In this document: piece after piece, positions 1 to 14,206 of the stretch
How positions within the stretch are numbered: position 1 is the stretch's first letter
How the letters are laid out: the number at the start of each line of letters is the position of its first letter
Assembly: GCA_023630585.1 (NCBI GenBank)
Contig: CM042566.1
Span: 8,738,754 to 8,802,753 of the forward strand
Direction: 5' to 3'
Source of the DNA: Cranoglanis bouderius
Lineage: Eukaryota > Chordata > Actinopteri > Siluriformes > Cranoglanididae
DNA: 64,000 bases
Notes under the pieces: generated by a model
Told to the model about the DNA's origin: nothing
What the model saw: only the letters and a program-made list of their open reading frames with translations
Database searches by the model: none
Translations under genes and position numbers: made by a program

Positions 1-350
1 AAATTTCAGTCACCAAGCAGGAGCTTTCAGGTGCTTTAGTTGTTGGTGCTTGTGCTACTACGAAAGGTATCTCCGCTTCGTGTAGACTACACCGTACCAT
101 GATTTTACTATACGAGTGAAACTATTTGTATTTTAGTTGTGGCTTTTTTAATTCCTCTCTCGTTGCTGCCATCATTGAAAGAGAGCACTTGTGTTTCTAT
201 TGGTCATGTTAACATGAATGCAGAAACGACAAAAAACCTTTTCTCCACATTTGCTCCGACTGCTCTGTTCGGCTCCTTGTTATCTAAGCAGACATCTGTG
301 TTGCAAGTGAAATTCGTCAGTCTGTTTTGTGTTCTTTAAAACTGCCTCAA

Positions 351-772
351 CAGTGACTACATTTACATGCACATCAAATTCTGTTTAAGGTGTATATTCA
401 GGTTGCAGCCATATTCCGAAAATGTTTATATGCGTACAGGCATCAGAGTATTCCTGTATACACGGATGTTGTAAGTATGCCGATCTGCACATGCGCTTTT
501 TCCTTTCCCATTGTTATTTCCCTGGAGATTCAAGATGCTGCTGTTGCTACCCACAATTCCTTGCAGACTGAGCATACTGAAATATCTCCTTTCAGTGGAT
601 ATTCTGAATAAGGTGTTTACATGTAGCAAACAGGCATATTCCCAGGGTGGGAATCAGAATATTGTGTTAATCTGAATCAGATTGCGGCGTTTACATGACT
701 CGATACTAATTTGAATGTTGCCAAATTCCGATTAATATTGGAATATTGATGTGCATGTAAACATAGTCAGTG
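351..772. mobile_element. MITE with about 20-30-bp terminal inverted repeats
   Basis: The left end cagtgactacatttacatgc and the reverse complement of the right end (cactgactatgtttacatgc) match at 17 of 20 positions. The inner sequence also shows paired motifs (tattccga, gaatattg). It is 0.42 kb with no coding capacity. The superfamily is not determined. Confidence 0.65.
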
Positions 773-1676
773 TTGTGCCTGAAAACAGCTTTGCGCGCAG
801 TGCTGTGTGGTGCAGTAGCATCAGCAGTGGTATTATGTTCTACACAGGAATAGAGGCTTGTGCAGTTTTTCATAATCTACGTTATCATTTATTTATACTA
901 CTTGTTGCAGAGCTAGTGTACATATAACTTTCATCGTTCAAAACTCTACATCAAAGAAGCCTTTCTGTCTGTTATTCGGTTGCAGCCAGGAGAAGCTGGT
1001 TTAACCTGACAGAAACGATGTTAATCCAAACACCTCTTCTTGTTAAACTTGACAGGAAAACGGTGTCACTGTCTGCCATGATAATGCACTTGCTGGTATT
1101 ATTAGCATCATGACTGCTCCTGTGAACTAGAAATGCTTATCTCGTTTCCTGTTTGGGATGGTTCTTGTCTTTTGAATATGCAATGAGAAAACACCCCAAA
1201 TGATACTGTAGTATGTAAATGCGCTAGAGCATGGGGTCTTCGGGTGTATATCCCTTCCAAGCAGGAGCCACACCAGGTTCCACCCGTTTATTGAACTGAT
1301 TTTGGTCTTCAGATAAATATTAGGTGCTTATGCTCTTTGAGTGGAAGTAAATCTGGCAGCTACAGCAGCTCTTAGTGCGTAGGACCCCTTGGAGACCCCC
1401 TGGTTTAGGGTATGAGCGATTATAATGTCAGAGTGTGACTTCCACAGCATTGTAACGATCCTGGAAAATCTGTCCTGTCAGATGGGTTTAGAGCAAAGGC
1501 AGTAGAGCCTCAGGCGCTTCCTGTGTGTGTTATAAAGTTGCAAATGAGCTGTGTGTGTGTGTGTGTGTGCGCGTGCATGTGTCCCTGTGCATGTGTCCCT
1601 GTGTGTGTGTCAGAGTGTGGAAGGCTCATACCTTTGATTATACTCGATCAGGGTTTTTTTTTTTCCATCCACGTTG

Positions 1677-1681
<5 letters not shown>

Positions 1682-1750
<69 letters not shown>
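1682..1750. repeat. (TG)n microsatellite
   Basis: About 34 uninterrupted TG units. They create long Cys-Val or Thr-His open frames that are not genes. Confidence 0.97.
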
Positions 1751-1753
<3 letters not shown>

Positions 1754-1974
1754 GCTGTGATCAGTAATCTGATTAATCAGAATCACACTGCTCTGGAATC
1801 TGAAAAATTCTATGTAGCTGGAAATCATGGGAAACGTAGTCACCTGCAGAAGAGGTTTTATGCTCTGTTTCATATAACGCTTGAATAGGAGCACTGGGCA
1901 GCGCAATGATTATCTCTGTCTCTCTCTCTCTTTTGCTCCCAAACCCTCTCTCTCTCTCTCTCTCTCTGTGTTAG

Positions 1975-2083
1975 CGGTACGCTCTGCTTGGCCCGGCGGT
2001 CATGTTTGGCACAAGGAAGACGTGGGACCTCGGCCACACCCCCTGCCTGCAGGAGCTCTGGAACAAAGACCTCTCATTGGACG
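1975..2083 (+). CDS. kifc3: kifc3 exon with the start codon (ATG at 2002)
   Basis: The exon begins after a CT-rich tract ending in TTAG at 1974 and ends at a gtgagt donor (2084). The ATG at 2002 gives MFGTRKTWDLGHTPCLQELW, which resembles the RTWNLG-TPSL N-terminus of KIFC3. It contributes 27 codons plus one base (phase 1), matching exon 2. The 27 bases before the ATG would be 5' UTR, and upstream noncoding exons are not identified. Confidence 0.75.
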
Positions 2084-2182
2084 GTGAGTACACTCACGTG
2101 GTTTTGCTCAAACCAGTGTGGTGACATTTTTCAGATGACAAGAATGTGTGTGTGAATGAAAGTGAGTGAGGGGTAGGGGTGG

Positions 2183-2236
<54 letters not shown>

Positions 2237-2387
2237 TTGGCTAGCTCAGTCAGAGAGGAGAGGAGAGGAAGGCAAGAATGTGACCGAAGGAAAGGATATC
2301 AGGCTGAATGAGGGGGAAAGCGTTTACACTTATTCCAGGTAAAGCTCTTGCTCTTTAGAGACAGAAGGAGGTTTATTAAAAATGCTG

Positions 2388-2429
<42 letters not shown>

Positions 2430-5400
2430 ATGTGTTTTTGTGCTGCGAAGCTGCTGATGTTGACAGTGCTCTGTAAGAGCTATAGATAAGAGATTATATG
2501 ATGTACCAAAATATTTAGCCAGCAGTGTCATTATTGTGGATAGTTGAGAGATGTCACGTCCCTGTTTTTGACTCCGAAACGGGCGTCTTAGATGACATTC
2601 TTGGCAGGTGAGCAGCTGAAGGACAGGCTGTTCCTCTAAGACCACTGACTTGTAAGCTACCAAAATTAAAGCAAGTATCACATAACCTTCTCAGAGGAGT
2701 CAATCTGTCAAGACTAGAGTTCTGAGAAACAGCATTCCAGCTGCTTAAACACTCTAACACCTATGTGAGATCAGCATATTGTATTAAATTGCAGATATCA
2801 TAAACCATAATTAAGACATTATCACCGTGTGAGAACTTCCCATTGGCACATGGCTTGTGAGAACATGATGACATGCTGCGTTCAAGCAGGGTCGTGCTTA
2901 CCACATTTACAAAAAGATAAATAGTTCACTCTTGTAGTTTGTAGCGCTGAGAGGTCATGACCTGTGATGCAATATCGACGTCTGTCAGCCTGGCAAAATC
3001 CATGAAAGTTCAGTTGCAGTTGATAAAGTAACATTTTAGCTGTATGGTCTTCTTTTTTTTATCTTCTTTCTAACTTCTAACATGTCTTAGAGGTATGTTA
3101 TAGATACCTTATATATATATATATATATACCTTATACCTTATAAATATCCTTAGAGGATATTTGCCAAAGTGTCATCCTGCCTTTACATTGTTTGTAGAC
3201 CTAACTGCTTTTGGGAAAAATCATTATCTTTACTCATTAAGCCAGTTCTGGACTACGTAATTACAGTGACCTTTTAAGATTAGTCCTTGACACATTTGCT
3301 CAAGACGATTCCAATAATTCTATAACATAATGTGCGCTAAAATGTGTTTCAGATGTGTCAGATTAAGTGATCATCTAACGATAGACCTGTGAAAATTACT
3401 ACATCCTGCTTACGTCATAAATCCAGAGTGATCCAGAGTCTTATAGAAAACAGGCAAACATTCTTCAAAGTGAGCTTGAGGTTTAAAGGATATTTTTCGG
3501 TCTATTAGCACTACCGTATTCATAGCTGTCCCATGAGTTGCCTCTATCCTATGCTTTCCTCCTATTGGTGGTTTTTAGATTAGTATTATAGCAGCGGTCA
3601 CACTGACATCACACATTTCTGACACTGCTAGAACATTTGTCTTACGCCTTCTTTGGTCATTTTTTGAAAATCGTACAGTATAAAACCAGCTTTAGTTAGC
3701 CATGCTCTGCGTACGTGCTTCCCGGTTGCTTAGCAACAGTGTGATCACTACCTTAACCACTTGAATGGGAAGCATATTGTGTGTTCACCCCTCCTATGTC
3801 GAAAGCATGAAGCCACGGGTTCTATTTGACGTCATTAATCTGCTGCGTTATTGAATTTACAAGCCGTACACTTTCTGAATATCTGCTGTGTGTGTTTTCC
3901 TGCAGTATTGTCTCTGTAGCCTTTAACAGAGATTACAGAAAGTTTCAGGTGAAACTGAAATCCGTCTCAATAGCTACCTTGTTTTGTGTGTAGTCAGGGC
4001 TTGTAGGAGCACAGAGCCGTGATTGTTTTTCCCCATGATAAGACTCTGAAGCCCTGCGCAGTAGATTGAGAAATACACACACACACACATATGCAGGCAC
4101 CTAACGAGTTAATGTGTCACTCGCAGTAGCCCTATCTGTTAACATACTGTGTTTATCGCACTGTGCCTGTTTCCACAGTGCCTGGATGACTTTGAATTTG
4201 TTATTGTAGAAATGGATGGACAGGGGACATCTAGAGAATGGAAAGGATTATCAGTACATGGTACGAGTACACCTTTTGTGTGTAACATTCTCCATCTTTG
4301 AACAAATAGTTTGTCCAGAGCATAAACGATCACAATTTCCCCCATATTCCAAATATTCCAGTTCATCAGCCAAGACGTGTTTGAAGTTTGCAGTTTTGCA
4401 CCGGACCTACAAGGCTAGTGTAGCTAACAAGTAAGGGAAAATTTATAGCAGCCAGTTTAGCAAATCCTCACACACTTCACTGTGCATTCACATGCAAATG
4501 TCCTTGTCTGGTTAAAATTTGTATTGCTAGGTTGTTTAACAAGACCTGTCTGTTGTATAGAACAAGATGTTACCATTTGTGTAGCTTGTAGATGTCACCT
4601 CTAGCTGTAGCCTGTAGCTAGAGTAGCCAATTCAGTGTTTCTAATGTTTTTATGAATTACATTTAGAGTAAAGTGAGATGAGGTGAAGAGACTGTTTGGT
4701 AATGGGCTATGATGAATATCATAGAAAAAGCCAATGAATGCAAGGTGTACATAATAAAATCAGTATATCCATATCTAAACCTGATTTTTTTATTTGTTTA
4801 TTTATTTTTTGTATTAATTAATTAATTTATTTTTTATACTAAATATGAGCCCTACTACTATAACTCTGGAAACACTAGGGGGGGGAACCCAGATATAGAA
4901 ATGGCAGTGCTGTCAGCTTGGTATGTGAATTATGGCTCTGACAATTCCTCAACCTCAGCTACATAACTTAAGGGGTTAATAAATTGTCTCAGCTAGAAAT
5001 GTGCACAAGTCTTTGTTGGTTCTACAACTTTAGTTGGTTCTATTTCCCAAAATATTAGCATTAGTGTAAATTAAACCACTGCAACCTTGACCAGGCAGTT
5101 ACTAAGGATGAATATATGAACACTGTAAGTGCACTGTAAGGACATCATGTTCTCTGAACTTTGTCCTTGCTTGTGCCCACATGAAGGTGAAAACCTCCAA
5201 CTCGCATAATTTGTTTTAGTTGTGTTCCGCCATATACAAGGCTCTTGATTTTAAAAAAATAATAATAAATTGTGTGCTTCCTATGCTGTGTTTGTATCTG
5301 GCTACATCCTTATATATATACTCTGTGTGTGTGTGTGCGTGTGCATGCGCAGCAAGCTCAGTGGATTTCCTGATCAGCGATGGTGAGGAGGAGAACTCCT

Positions 5401-8400
5401 TCCTGACGCTACCCAACTCAGTCCTCCAACGCCGCCGTTTGACCTCGGACCTCTCCGATCCTGCCCTCTCTGACCAGCAGCTGCTCATACAGGTAAAATT
5501 ACCTACCGTCTGATCAGGTTAGATTCACACACACCACCCTCTTGAAGCTGTTTATAATAAATGGAATCTTGAGCTTGTTTGACTTCTCATACTGGCTGTG
5601 TTACACTCGTGGAATTTCAGCTTCTCTAGTGCTCATTTAACTTCACTCCTATGTTATTAGGCTATTTAAAGAGGAGAATATATTTAAAAGGGTAAAACAG
5701 AGCGTGTGTTTAAAAGGGTATAGGTCCAAGAGGAAGAGATCGTGTGTTTGTGTGTTTATATTCACTACTTCAAATTTTCATAAGTTTTTTTCCTCCAAAA
5801 TTTACATATTGCATGTTCTGTTCTGTTCTGGCAAAATTAACTCTCTATATGTATTTCAGTTCAAAGAAATGCTGTAGAGCAAAGATGCCTTCATAATAAT
5901 GAAATTAAATGTCTCTACATAAAAATAAACAATAAAAAAACACAAAAAGCAGTAAACAGTATTAAATGAAACAAAGTCAATATTAGGTGTGACAAAAAAA
6001 TTCAAATAATAATAGTAGTCTCCGGTACAATTTGTGCAGTTTTATAAGGACATTAGCTGGTAAGTTTTATTGAGCATCTTGCAAAACCAGCCACAGTTCT
6101 TCTGGAGACTTTGACTTTCGCACTCGCTTCTTATTTTTGCAGCAAAACCCAGCAGCCTTCATTGTGTTTTTGTCTGAAAAGTGTCTCTTACATAATATGC
6201 TGCTTTCTTTACTGACATATAAACATTTTTCTGTAACATTTCATTTTGTGCTAGAAAACTAATGTTTGGGAATCTAAAATGTTTTTGGTACTGACTTGAT
6301 AATGTAGAAGTCATAAAATAAAAAAATCTATAACAGTTTGTACGAAAAAAAATAAAACTTTTAAAATAAAACCTAAAACTTTTGCACAGTACTGTATATC
6401 AATGTTCTAGTTAAATATAAGTGATACCTAAAGCTGATATAAGCAGCTAATTTCCAACACACACTTGGATTGGTATATTGTATTGGACATATAGTGCATT
6501 ACACACTCAGTGGCCACTTTATTAGGTACTTATAGGACATTATAACTCACAAATGTAGTGTCTGTGCCTGTGTGTGTGTGAAAGTTATGAGGTAGAGAGT
6601 GAGAGAGTATAAATGGGAATGAGCTGGGCTCTTCATACCAGAGTTTCTAGTCTCTTCACTTCACATCTCATGCTCATCCCATGCTCATCCCTGATTGGTC
6701 GTTGATCACATGCTTCCCAGCTGTGTTCATGTCTTTGAGAGGCCAGTGTTTTTCCTTTGAACCTGCTGCGACTTTATGATCAAACACAAAAGCTTTGACG
6801 TGGGACGCTCATGCATGTGTGTCACAACTGTGTACCCGGCCTACAGTGTGTTGACGTTCAGTCGAGCTCAGTTTATAGAGTTAACGCCTAGCAAAGCGGG
6901 ATGTATTACTTGAACTCTGCACTCTCTACCATCCAGCTAACTCAACTCTACAGTGTACACTAGTACACCAACTCAGTCAGCTAGATCAGAGAGTCGGCAT
7001 GTGTGAGTATATTTGTCTCTTTCAGTTACGCAATTAAGGTTTCTGGTTTAGAACTAAACATGACTGACTTCCAGTGAAGTGGTGCTGTGTTTTAATATCG
7101 TTCTGCTCAGCGTCTTCATCGACTGTCAGTCCTGTAAATCATTTTGCAATGTAATTCATCCTCTTATATTCATATTACATTGCTGATTTTCCTCCTCCTT
7201 TTTAATTTTTTCTCCTTTTTCTTTATTTCTTATACTACCCTGTTTCCATTGTCTCTGTTGTCTTTATTGAGGTACTATATAATATACCACACTGTTGTTG
7301 AATTCTCAAATCTGATTAATCAGAAGGTGTTGATTAATTTTCTATAACAGCAGCTCTGACAGTAGTTCTAGCTGTAATTTAAATGACAGGATTATATTAA
7401 TGCACTCTCTCTAATTCCCAGGGACTTGTATGGTGGGCACTGTGCACACTACATAATTTAAGCCTAATAATAAACCAATTTTAAAAATGCGTTTAATAAT
7501 AACACAGAATAGTGTATAACTGAAGATATCTGTTAACATTTGTGGAACATTTGTGTCTCCAGTGTCAGCACTTTAAAACAGTCAAAGTTTTCCACTACAG
7601 GAAAGTATTCAGGACAGATCAGTTTGCACTTTCGTGTTTCTCTGTAACTTCTGTTTTTTTTTGTTTTTTTTTTTTGTTTTTTTTTTGGTGTCTTAAGAAC
7701 TTCTAGAGAAAGAGAGAGAAAAAATTGTTTATACCTGCTATAAAGTAAATCACAGGGAACTAACCTGTCTCATGGATGTTCCATATCAATAATTTGTTTT
7801 TGTTTTTTAAATGACGTATTTTATTCATTAAATAAAAATTGTACTTGTTGACAAATCGCTGTGGTGTAGAGAATAAATCCCTTAAGTACAAGCTTTGGGG
7901 TGATTACAGTAACTCCATATGCATCAGACCTCATCACACCACCCTGCATGGTGCACCACACCACTGATGTATCTGCCTGATTAGCTCTCATGTTTGTCAT
8001 GTCTTGGCTCTCTCTCTCTTACGGTCTCACCTGTACAGAAGGTCACATGCTCCCATTTCTGGTCATCCACTCACATTCCCTTCTCACTCTCCATCTTTGT
8101 GTTTAGCTGTGACCTCTTTTTTTTTTTTTTTGTTCTCTCTGTGATTCTCTCCACAGAGAACTTTCTCTATAGTGCTGCTCTCTGCTAGTCGACTGTGTGT
8201 GAGAATGTGCTTGATGTTTTGTTTTTGTTTTTTGTTTGTTTTGTTTTTTTTTTTGTCAGCCATGGATGTGCTGATAGTTGCAAGCGTCTTATTTTTTCCT
8301 TTTTTCATGTTTTTTTTTTTTTTTTTTTACTGTAGAATGATGCAGTTATGTAGTGACTGGACATGTGTCATGTTGTAGTCTTCTTAAACAGCATATATTA

Positions 8401-11400
8401 AGGTGTCTCTTTGTGGGTGTTTCCCCCCCCCCATTTTCACACCAGTTTGGTCACCTGCCAGTTCCCACCCTCCACCTAGCTATATCATACAACAGCTGCC
8501 AGCTACATAGGCAGGTAAAGGCTAACACATGCCCACCGAGACACGTGAAGCCAGCCAAACATATGTTTTAGAACTGCTGTTCATGCTGCATCACAGGGCA
8601 GAGTAACACACTCAGAGGAAAGCACTATCTCCCCTCTTCCACATGAGTACACAGACACATGCAATTGGATAGTGCTGCTCTGATTGATTTTGCTCCATTG
8701 ACTCCTGGCCACAGATGGCTGTGTCATCATTGGGATTTGAACTTACGACCTCCCAGCAGTTGAAAGATACTTTTAAAGCAGCCAACACTTTAAATGCAGT
8801 GGGGAAAATGATACTTGATAACGTCACCCAATATATTAACTATACGGATGTTTGAATATTATAATTGGGCAGAAGCCTCATCTCTAGTATTGATGTGATA
8901 CAAAGTAGTACAATGGTTGATAGAGATGCAGTATGAATGAGAATGTAATATGACTAGTTTGTGTTGTCTGCTTCCCAGGCACTGCAAGAGAAAGTGTGCG
9001 AGTTCCAAGCTCGTTTGTGTAGCGAGGACGCCACCGACGGGCAGCTTTTACTGCGACTACACACACCACAGGTCAATCAAACAGACACAAGCCAAGAACA
9101 TCCACTCACCAATCAAGAGATTCTCGAACAGGACAGCCAGCTCAGCCAAGCTGTTTTCACCACAAGTAAGTGTACTAGTGCAGGATTTAGTGTATAATCT
9201 GTAGTGGAGCTGAGAATTGAGAAGTGATTTTGTTGCGCTCACTGACTCTAGATATGTGTATGTGTTTTGTAGGTGTAAGGCGATCGAGTGCAGGATCCCA
9301 GCGTCCACAGGATTATCCTGACATTGCGGCGGGAAGGAGCGTTCACGCACAGCTTCGGCATAAAGAAGAAGTGTACCAGCTTGCTCTCATCACAGGGCTA
9401 CAAACACAGGTGAACACACCAGGCAGGCATGTGCTGGAAATAAATACTCATTTCAGTTATTTGACCTGGCATAACAGTAATATAAAAATATTTGCGTACC
9501 AGTATTGTTTCCAGGACATCTTTCACAATGAAACGCAGTTCATGGAACATTTGCGTGAGGCTTGTTGGTTTAAATAAAACAACAGTTTGTATTTTGACCT
9601 AGCAAGCTGGCTGTTATAGCTAATTATCAATTGTGAGCTAGAGATTAATATTTACATTAGCTAAATAAATGTAACTATAGCCATATACCCCTATGAATGA
9701 ATAGCTGCAATATAATGGATCATTATAATAATTATATTATATTATAATAATAATCATTATAATTATATGATAATTGTAGGACAAGAAATGCGTTACATTT
9801 CAAACTGGACTTTAAGGTATTTCTCAGTCAGCACACTGTTCTATGCACCTTTGCCATATTTTGCAATCAGTCAATGAATGCTTGTCTATTGAACAGTGTT
9901 CTGGTCATTACGGTCATGCTACTCTAAAGTGTTTGTGATAACAGCTTAATGTGCAGTTATCTGACAGATATCAGAACACTGACACACCTGATATACACAC
10001 GCATATGTCTGTTGGTGGTAAAGTAACCAGTGAAACTCTGTGTGTGTGTGTGTATGTGTTCCTTCCTTTCAGATTGAGGAGCTGGAGAAGAAACTGGTGG
10101 ACCGGACTCAGGAGGTGGAGAGACTGCGCTCTGAGCTGGTAAGTGAGACTTGGCCTGTGTTGACACTAGAAGACGATAGGAGCTGAAGGTTGGAGACTAG
10201 AGAACAGGGGGAACACCTGGAATCAGAGAACTTGTGCTACAGGGGTGGTCTGAGGAGATTATTGAAGCGAAGTGTTTAAATTGTCATCTCCTTAAGTAAT
10301 TTGCATAACAAACACTAGCAAATTACACGCACTGCCTGTTTTATCACACATTTACTAGCCGTTTAGGTTCATCCATGAAAATGTTGTTTGGTGAGCTGTG
10401 AATACAAGATAACCGCTAACCATTAATGAAACAAAAATGTTAATGTTACATATCAGCGACAATTCTGTACAGTCCACCCTGTTTTGCATGGAATTGAGAA
10501 AACCTTGTTCCTGTCACAAGAATCATAGCTCTTTGTAATGCATTGCCACAAGAAATGACTTCTCTTCTCTTCTTTATATGTCTGAGCATTAAGCAATATG
10601 ATGACCTGTTGTCTTAGTTCAGGGTCAGTTACCCCATTTTGTCGGCCCCAAATTCTCCCAAATGAATGAGAGCACTGGGCTTGTGTGTCACACTGCAGCT
10701 TATCAGTCAGGAGAGGTAGTCAAAAGCACGACTATATCCAACCTAGATCACTGTTTTGATTAGATGCATGCAAGGTACAGAACTTCGCATCCCATAAATA
10801 AGTGCTAGTTTGTTTGTTAGTTTAGTCGGGTTCATGTATTGCATTCTGTGTAATATTTTCGTAAGTATGAAGCCTATTTTATGCCAAACCTACTCAGCCA
10901 GCATACAGCAGGGTATGGAGCATTCATTTCAGCTGTTTCTTGCACTGGTTAATAAAATATATTATATTATATTATATTAAATATAACTTGCAAATATCTT
11001 TAAATATTATAAATATGCATTACCACTGTATATGATCAAATAAATGTCTATAAATCACCACAGAGCATCTCTGAGTTTGTTTCTTATAAAACTGAGGTTT
11101 TTCACAGTTTGACAGCATGCTCACCCAAATTTACCCTGACACTCAATGAATTTTTTTGAATGACATCATTCAGAATATTTGGTAAAGTGGTCTGGCAGAT
11201 GTCATTTAAAGTAGGCTTGACATCTTCACTTGTCTGTCATTTATGTTGTCGGTCAAAACAGCTCCTCCTTTTGTTCCAGTGTGCAGGCTCCTGTCTGAGG
11301 CAGCTCACCCGTTTTTGTTTGAATTTTGAATTTCAAAACAGCTAGCTTCAGATAACATCTGCAATAATCTCTGACTATACTTTTAATCCTAAAAGGAGTG

Positions 11401-14162
11401 GTTTTATTAAGATAAGATGACTTTCAGGACTGCAGTAACAGTGAGTCCAGTGTCTCCATTCAGTTTTTGTCATTTTCTTTCCGTCTGTTTTTATCGGTGA
11501 GAGCTGAGACACTCCCTGTCACACTTTGAGACTGAGCCTGACCTAGTTTACATATGAGAGCAGTGCAGTCTTTCAGCAGCATTCATTTACGTGTGGGTGG
11601 GTGTGTGGGTGTGTGTGTGTGTACAGGGGGCGACAGACCTGGAGAAGCAGCTGGAGCTCCTAGAGAGCGAGAACCAGCGGCTCAGACAGGAGCTCAAGTC
11701 CAGCAGCATCCATGAGCCTGCACACACCTGCTCCACCTCCACCTGCCCTCACAGCCAGGTAATTAACACACACATTTGCCCTCAAAGCCAGATCCGACTT
11801 CTTTGTCTAATGTTCAGTGTGATGTAAAAGGCAAAAATTATCCTAGATCAGTAATATGAATAAATGTGGTCCGTTCCCTGTCTCACTTCATCCCCGTGTG
11901 TGGCAGGATGCAGCAGCCCTACGAGGAGCGCTCTCCATATGTGAGGAGCGCTGTAAGGAGTATGAGCGGCGCATGGCCAAGCTTGAGCATCAGCTTGGGG
12001 AGAGAGTGGGCACAGTGGACGAGCTGCATGTGCGACTGGAGGAGGCGGTACAGAGCCGAGACAAGCTTCAGGAGCAGCTCTCACACACAGAGGAAATACT
12101 GCGACGGCACAGTGCAGCAGCGCCATCTCAGGCCATGGTGAGAACCGTTTCTAGTAATAGAATAGTTTCTAGAATCTACACTCACTGAGCACTTTATTAG
12201 GAACAGCTGTAAACATCCTCATGTATTCATTCAATTATCTAATCAACCAATCGTTTGGCAGCAGTGCAATAAATAAAATCATGCAGATACGGGCCAGCAT
12301 CGGGTAATGTTCACATCAACCATCAGAATGGGGGGGGGGAATTTGACTGTGGCATGATTGTCAGTGCCAGACGGGCTGGTTTGAGTATTTCTATAACTGC
12401 TGATCTACTGGGATTTTCATGCACAAAAGTCTCTAGAGTTTACTCAGAATGGTGCAATAAAGATAAAACGTCCAGTGAGTGGCAGTTCTGCGGACGGACG
12501 GTTGATGAGAGGTCAACGGAGAATGGCCAGACTGGTTTGAGCTGACAGAAAGGCTACTTTATCTCAGATAACTACTCTGAACAATTGTGGTGAGCAGAAA
12601 AGCTTCTGTCGGCCGAGAACCGGAAGCTAAGCCTGCAGTGGGCACAGGCTAATCAAAACTGGACAGTTAAAGACTGGAAAAACGTAGCCTGGTCTGATGA
12701 ATATCGATTTCTCCTGAGACACACAGATGGTAGGATCAGAATTTGGCACCAACAGCATGAATCCATGGACCCAACCTGCCTTGTGTCAACTGTCCAGGCT
12801 GGTGGAGGTAGTGTAATGGTGTAATGGCCTGTCAATACCAATCAATCATTGCTTGAATGCCACATCCTTTTTGAGTATTGTTACTAACCATGTGCATCCC
12901 TTCATGGCCACAATTTACCCATCTTCTAATGGCTACTTCCAGCATGATAATGCCACCATGTTCTTCAGTGGCCTTCCCAGTCACCAGATCTGAATCCAAT
13001 AGAACACCTTTGGTATGTGGTAGAACTGGAGATTCAAAACATGAAAGTGCACCTGAAAAATCTGCAGGAATTGAGTGATGCAATCATGTCAACATGGACC
13101 AGAATCTCAAAGGAATGTTTCCAACATCTTGTGGAATCAATGCCATGAAGAATTGAGGCTGTTTTGAGAGCAAAGTATTAGTATAGTGTTCTTAATAAAG
13201 TGCTCTGTGAATGTAGATGATCCCTGAATTAGTCACAACTGCAGATCACTGAGGTTTTTAAGCAAGTATTTGTAGGATTTAAGGGGAGAACTTTTTGAAA
13301 TATGTTTGATTGCACTTGTTTCTTTCATAGTGACAACATACTCATTTTATTTATTTAAAAAATTATAATAAACAATAAATCCATAGCAAGTATCCGGTAT
13401 AAAATCAACTTTACCATGCTACTTTCATCAGTGAATGTTCCATCGCCTTTGAGCCATGCTCTGGAAACAATACTTCTGTTGTGTTGTGGTTTACTTCCCT
13501 TGGGCTGTTTGTTACTAGTGTAGTTTTTTAACCATTAAAAGCCTGACACATGATAAACATGTTCAAAATTCTCATAAAACATGAGTAAACCTTTCACTGG
13601 CTCAAGTTTATCTAAAAATAAATAAATAATAATAATAGTAATAAATAAATCTGGCTTTCCTTTTTCAAATATTATAATTAGATTTTATTTATTTTATTTT
13701 TTCAGATTATTATTTTGCTCTGTGTGTAGTTTCTGGAGGAGGGTTTTTTTCTTACTAATCTTTTCCTTTTGTTTATGGACAGTCTGTTATCATGTCTGTT
13801 ATTTTGTATTTTTTATTGAATTTGTTTAAAATTAATTAATTATGATTTTAATTCGTCAGAAGTGTCTGGTCTTTACATCATAATCTTTATCCTTATTTAT
13901 TAAGACCATTATTTTGTTTGCAACAGACTTTTTTTTGTTTAGCATACCCACCTATTAGATTTTTCTACCCCCAAAGCCGCCTTTTTTGTGAAATAGTAAA
14001 TGGCATTATATCCTGCAGTCTACAGATTCTGCCTACAGTGTCAAATTTGATACACACAATTTGCAACAGGTTCTTGTTTGAAAATACAAGGAAATGAGTG
14101 CCACTAAATTTGATACACTTTTAAGTTGCATATGTTTTCTCTCTCTCTCTCTCTCTCTCTCT

Positions 14163-14206
<44 letters not shown>

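Larger units (their letters stand above)
1..1974. other. kifc3 5' flank
   Basis: No coding exon is supported. It holds a MITE (351-772), TG-rich low-complexity DNA (1548-1618), a (TG)n microsatellite (1682-1750) and a CT-rich tract (1915-1970) before the first coding exon. A noncoding first exon may lie here or outside the window. Confidence 0.5.
5493..8978. other. kifc3 intron 2
   Basis: 3.5 kb. It contains a Tc1-like or MITE end near 6398, a solo terminal repeat at about 6505-6535, a copy of the dispersed repeat family (7279-7945), poly-T tracts (7650-7690, 8117-8132, 8310-8330) and a SINE-like scrap near 8730. No exon seen. Confidence 0.6.

Noticed and set aside
1523..1906. Long open frames on both strands with Cys-Val or Thr-His runs
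   Set aside because: Produced by the (TG)n repeat; no initiation or splice context. The same applies near 19470, 21600, 25715, 32509 and 40843.
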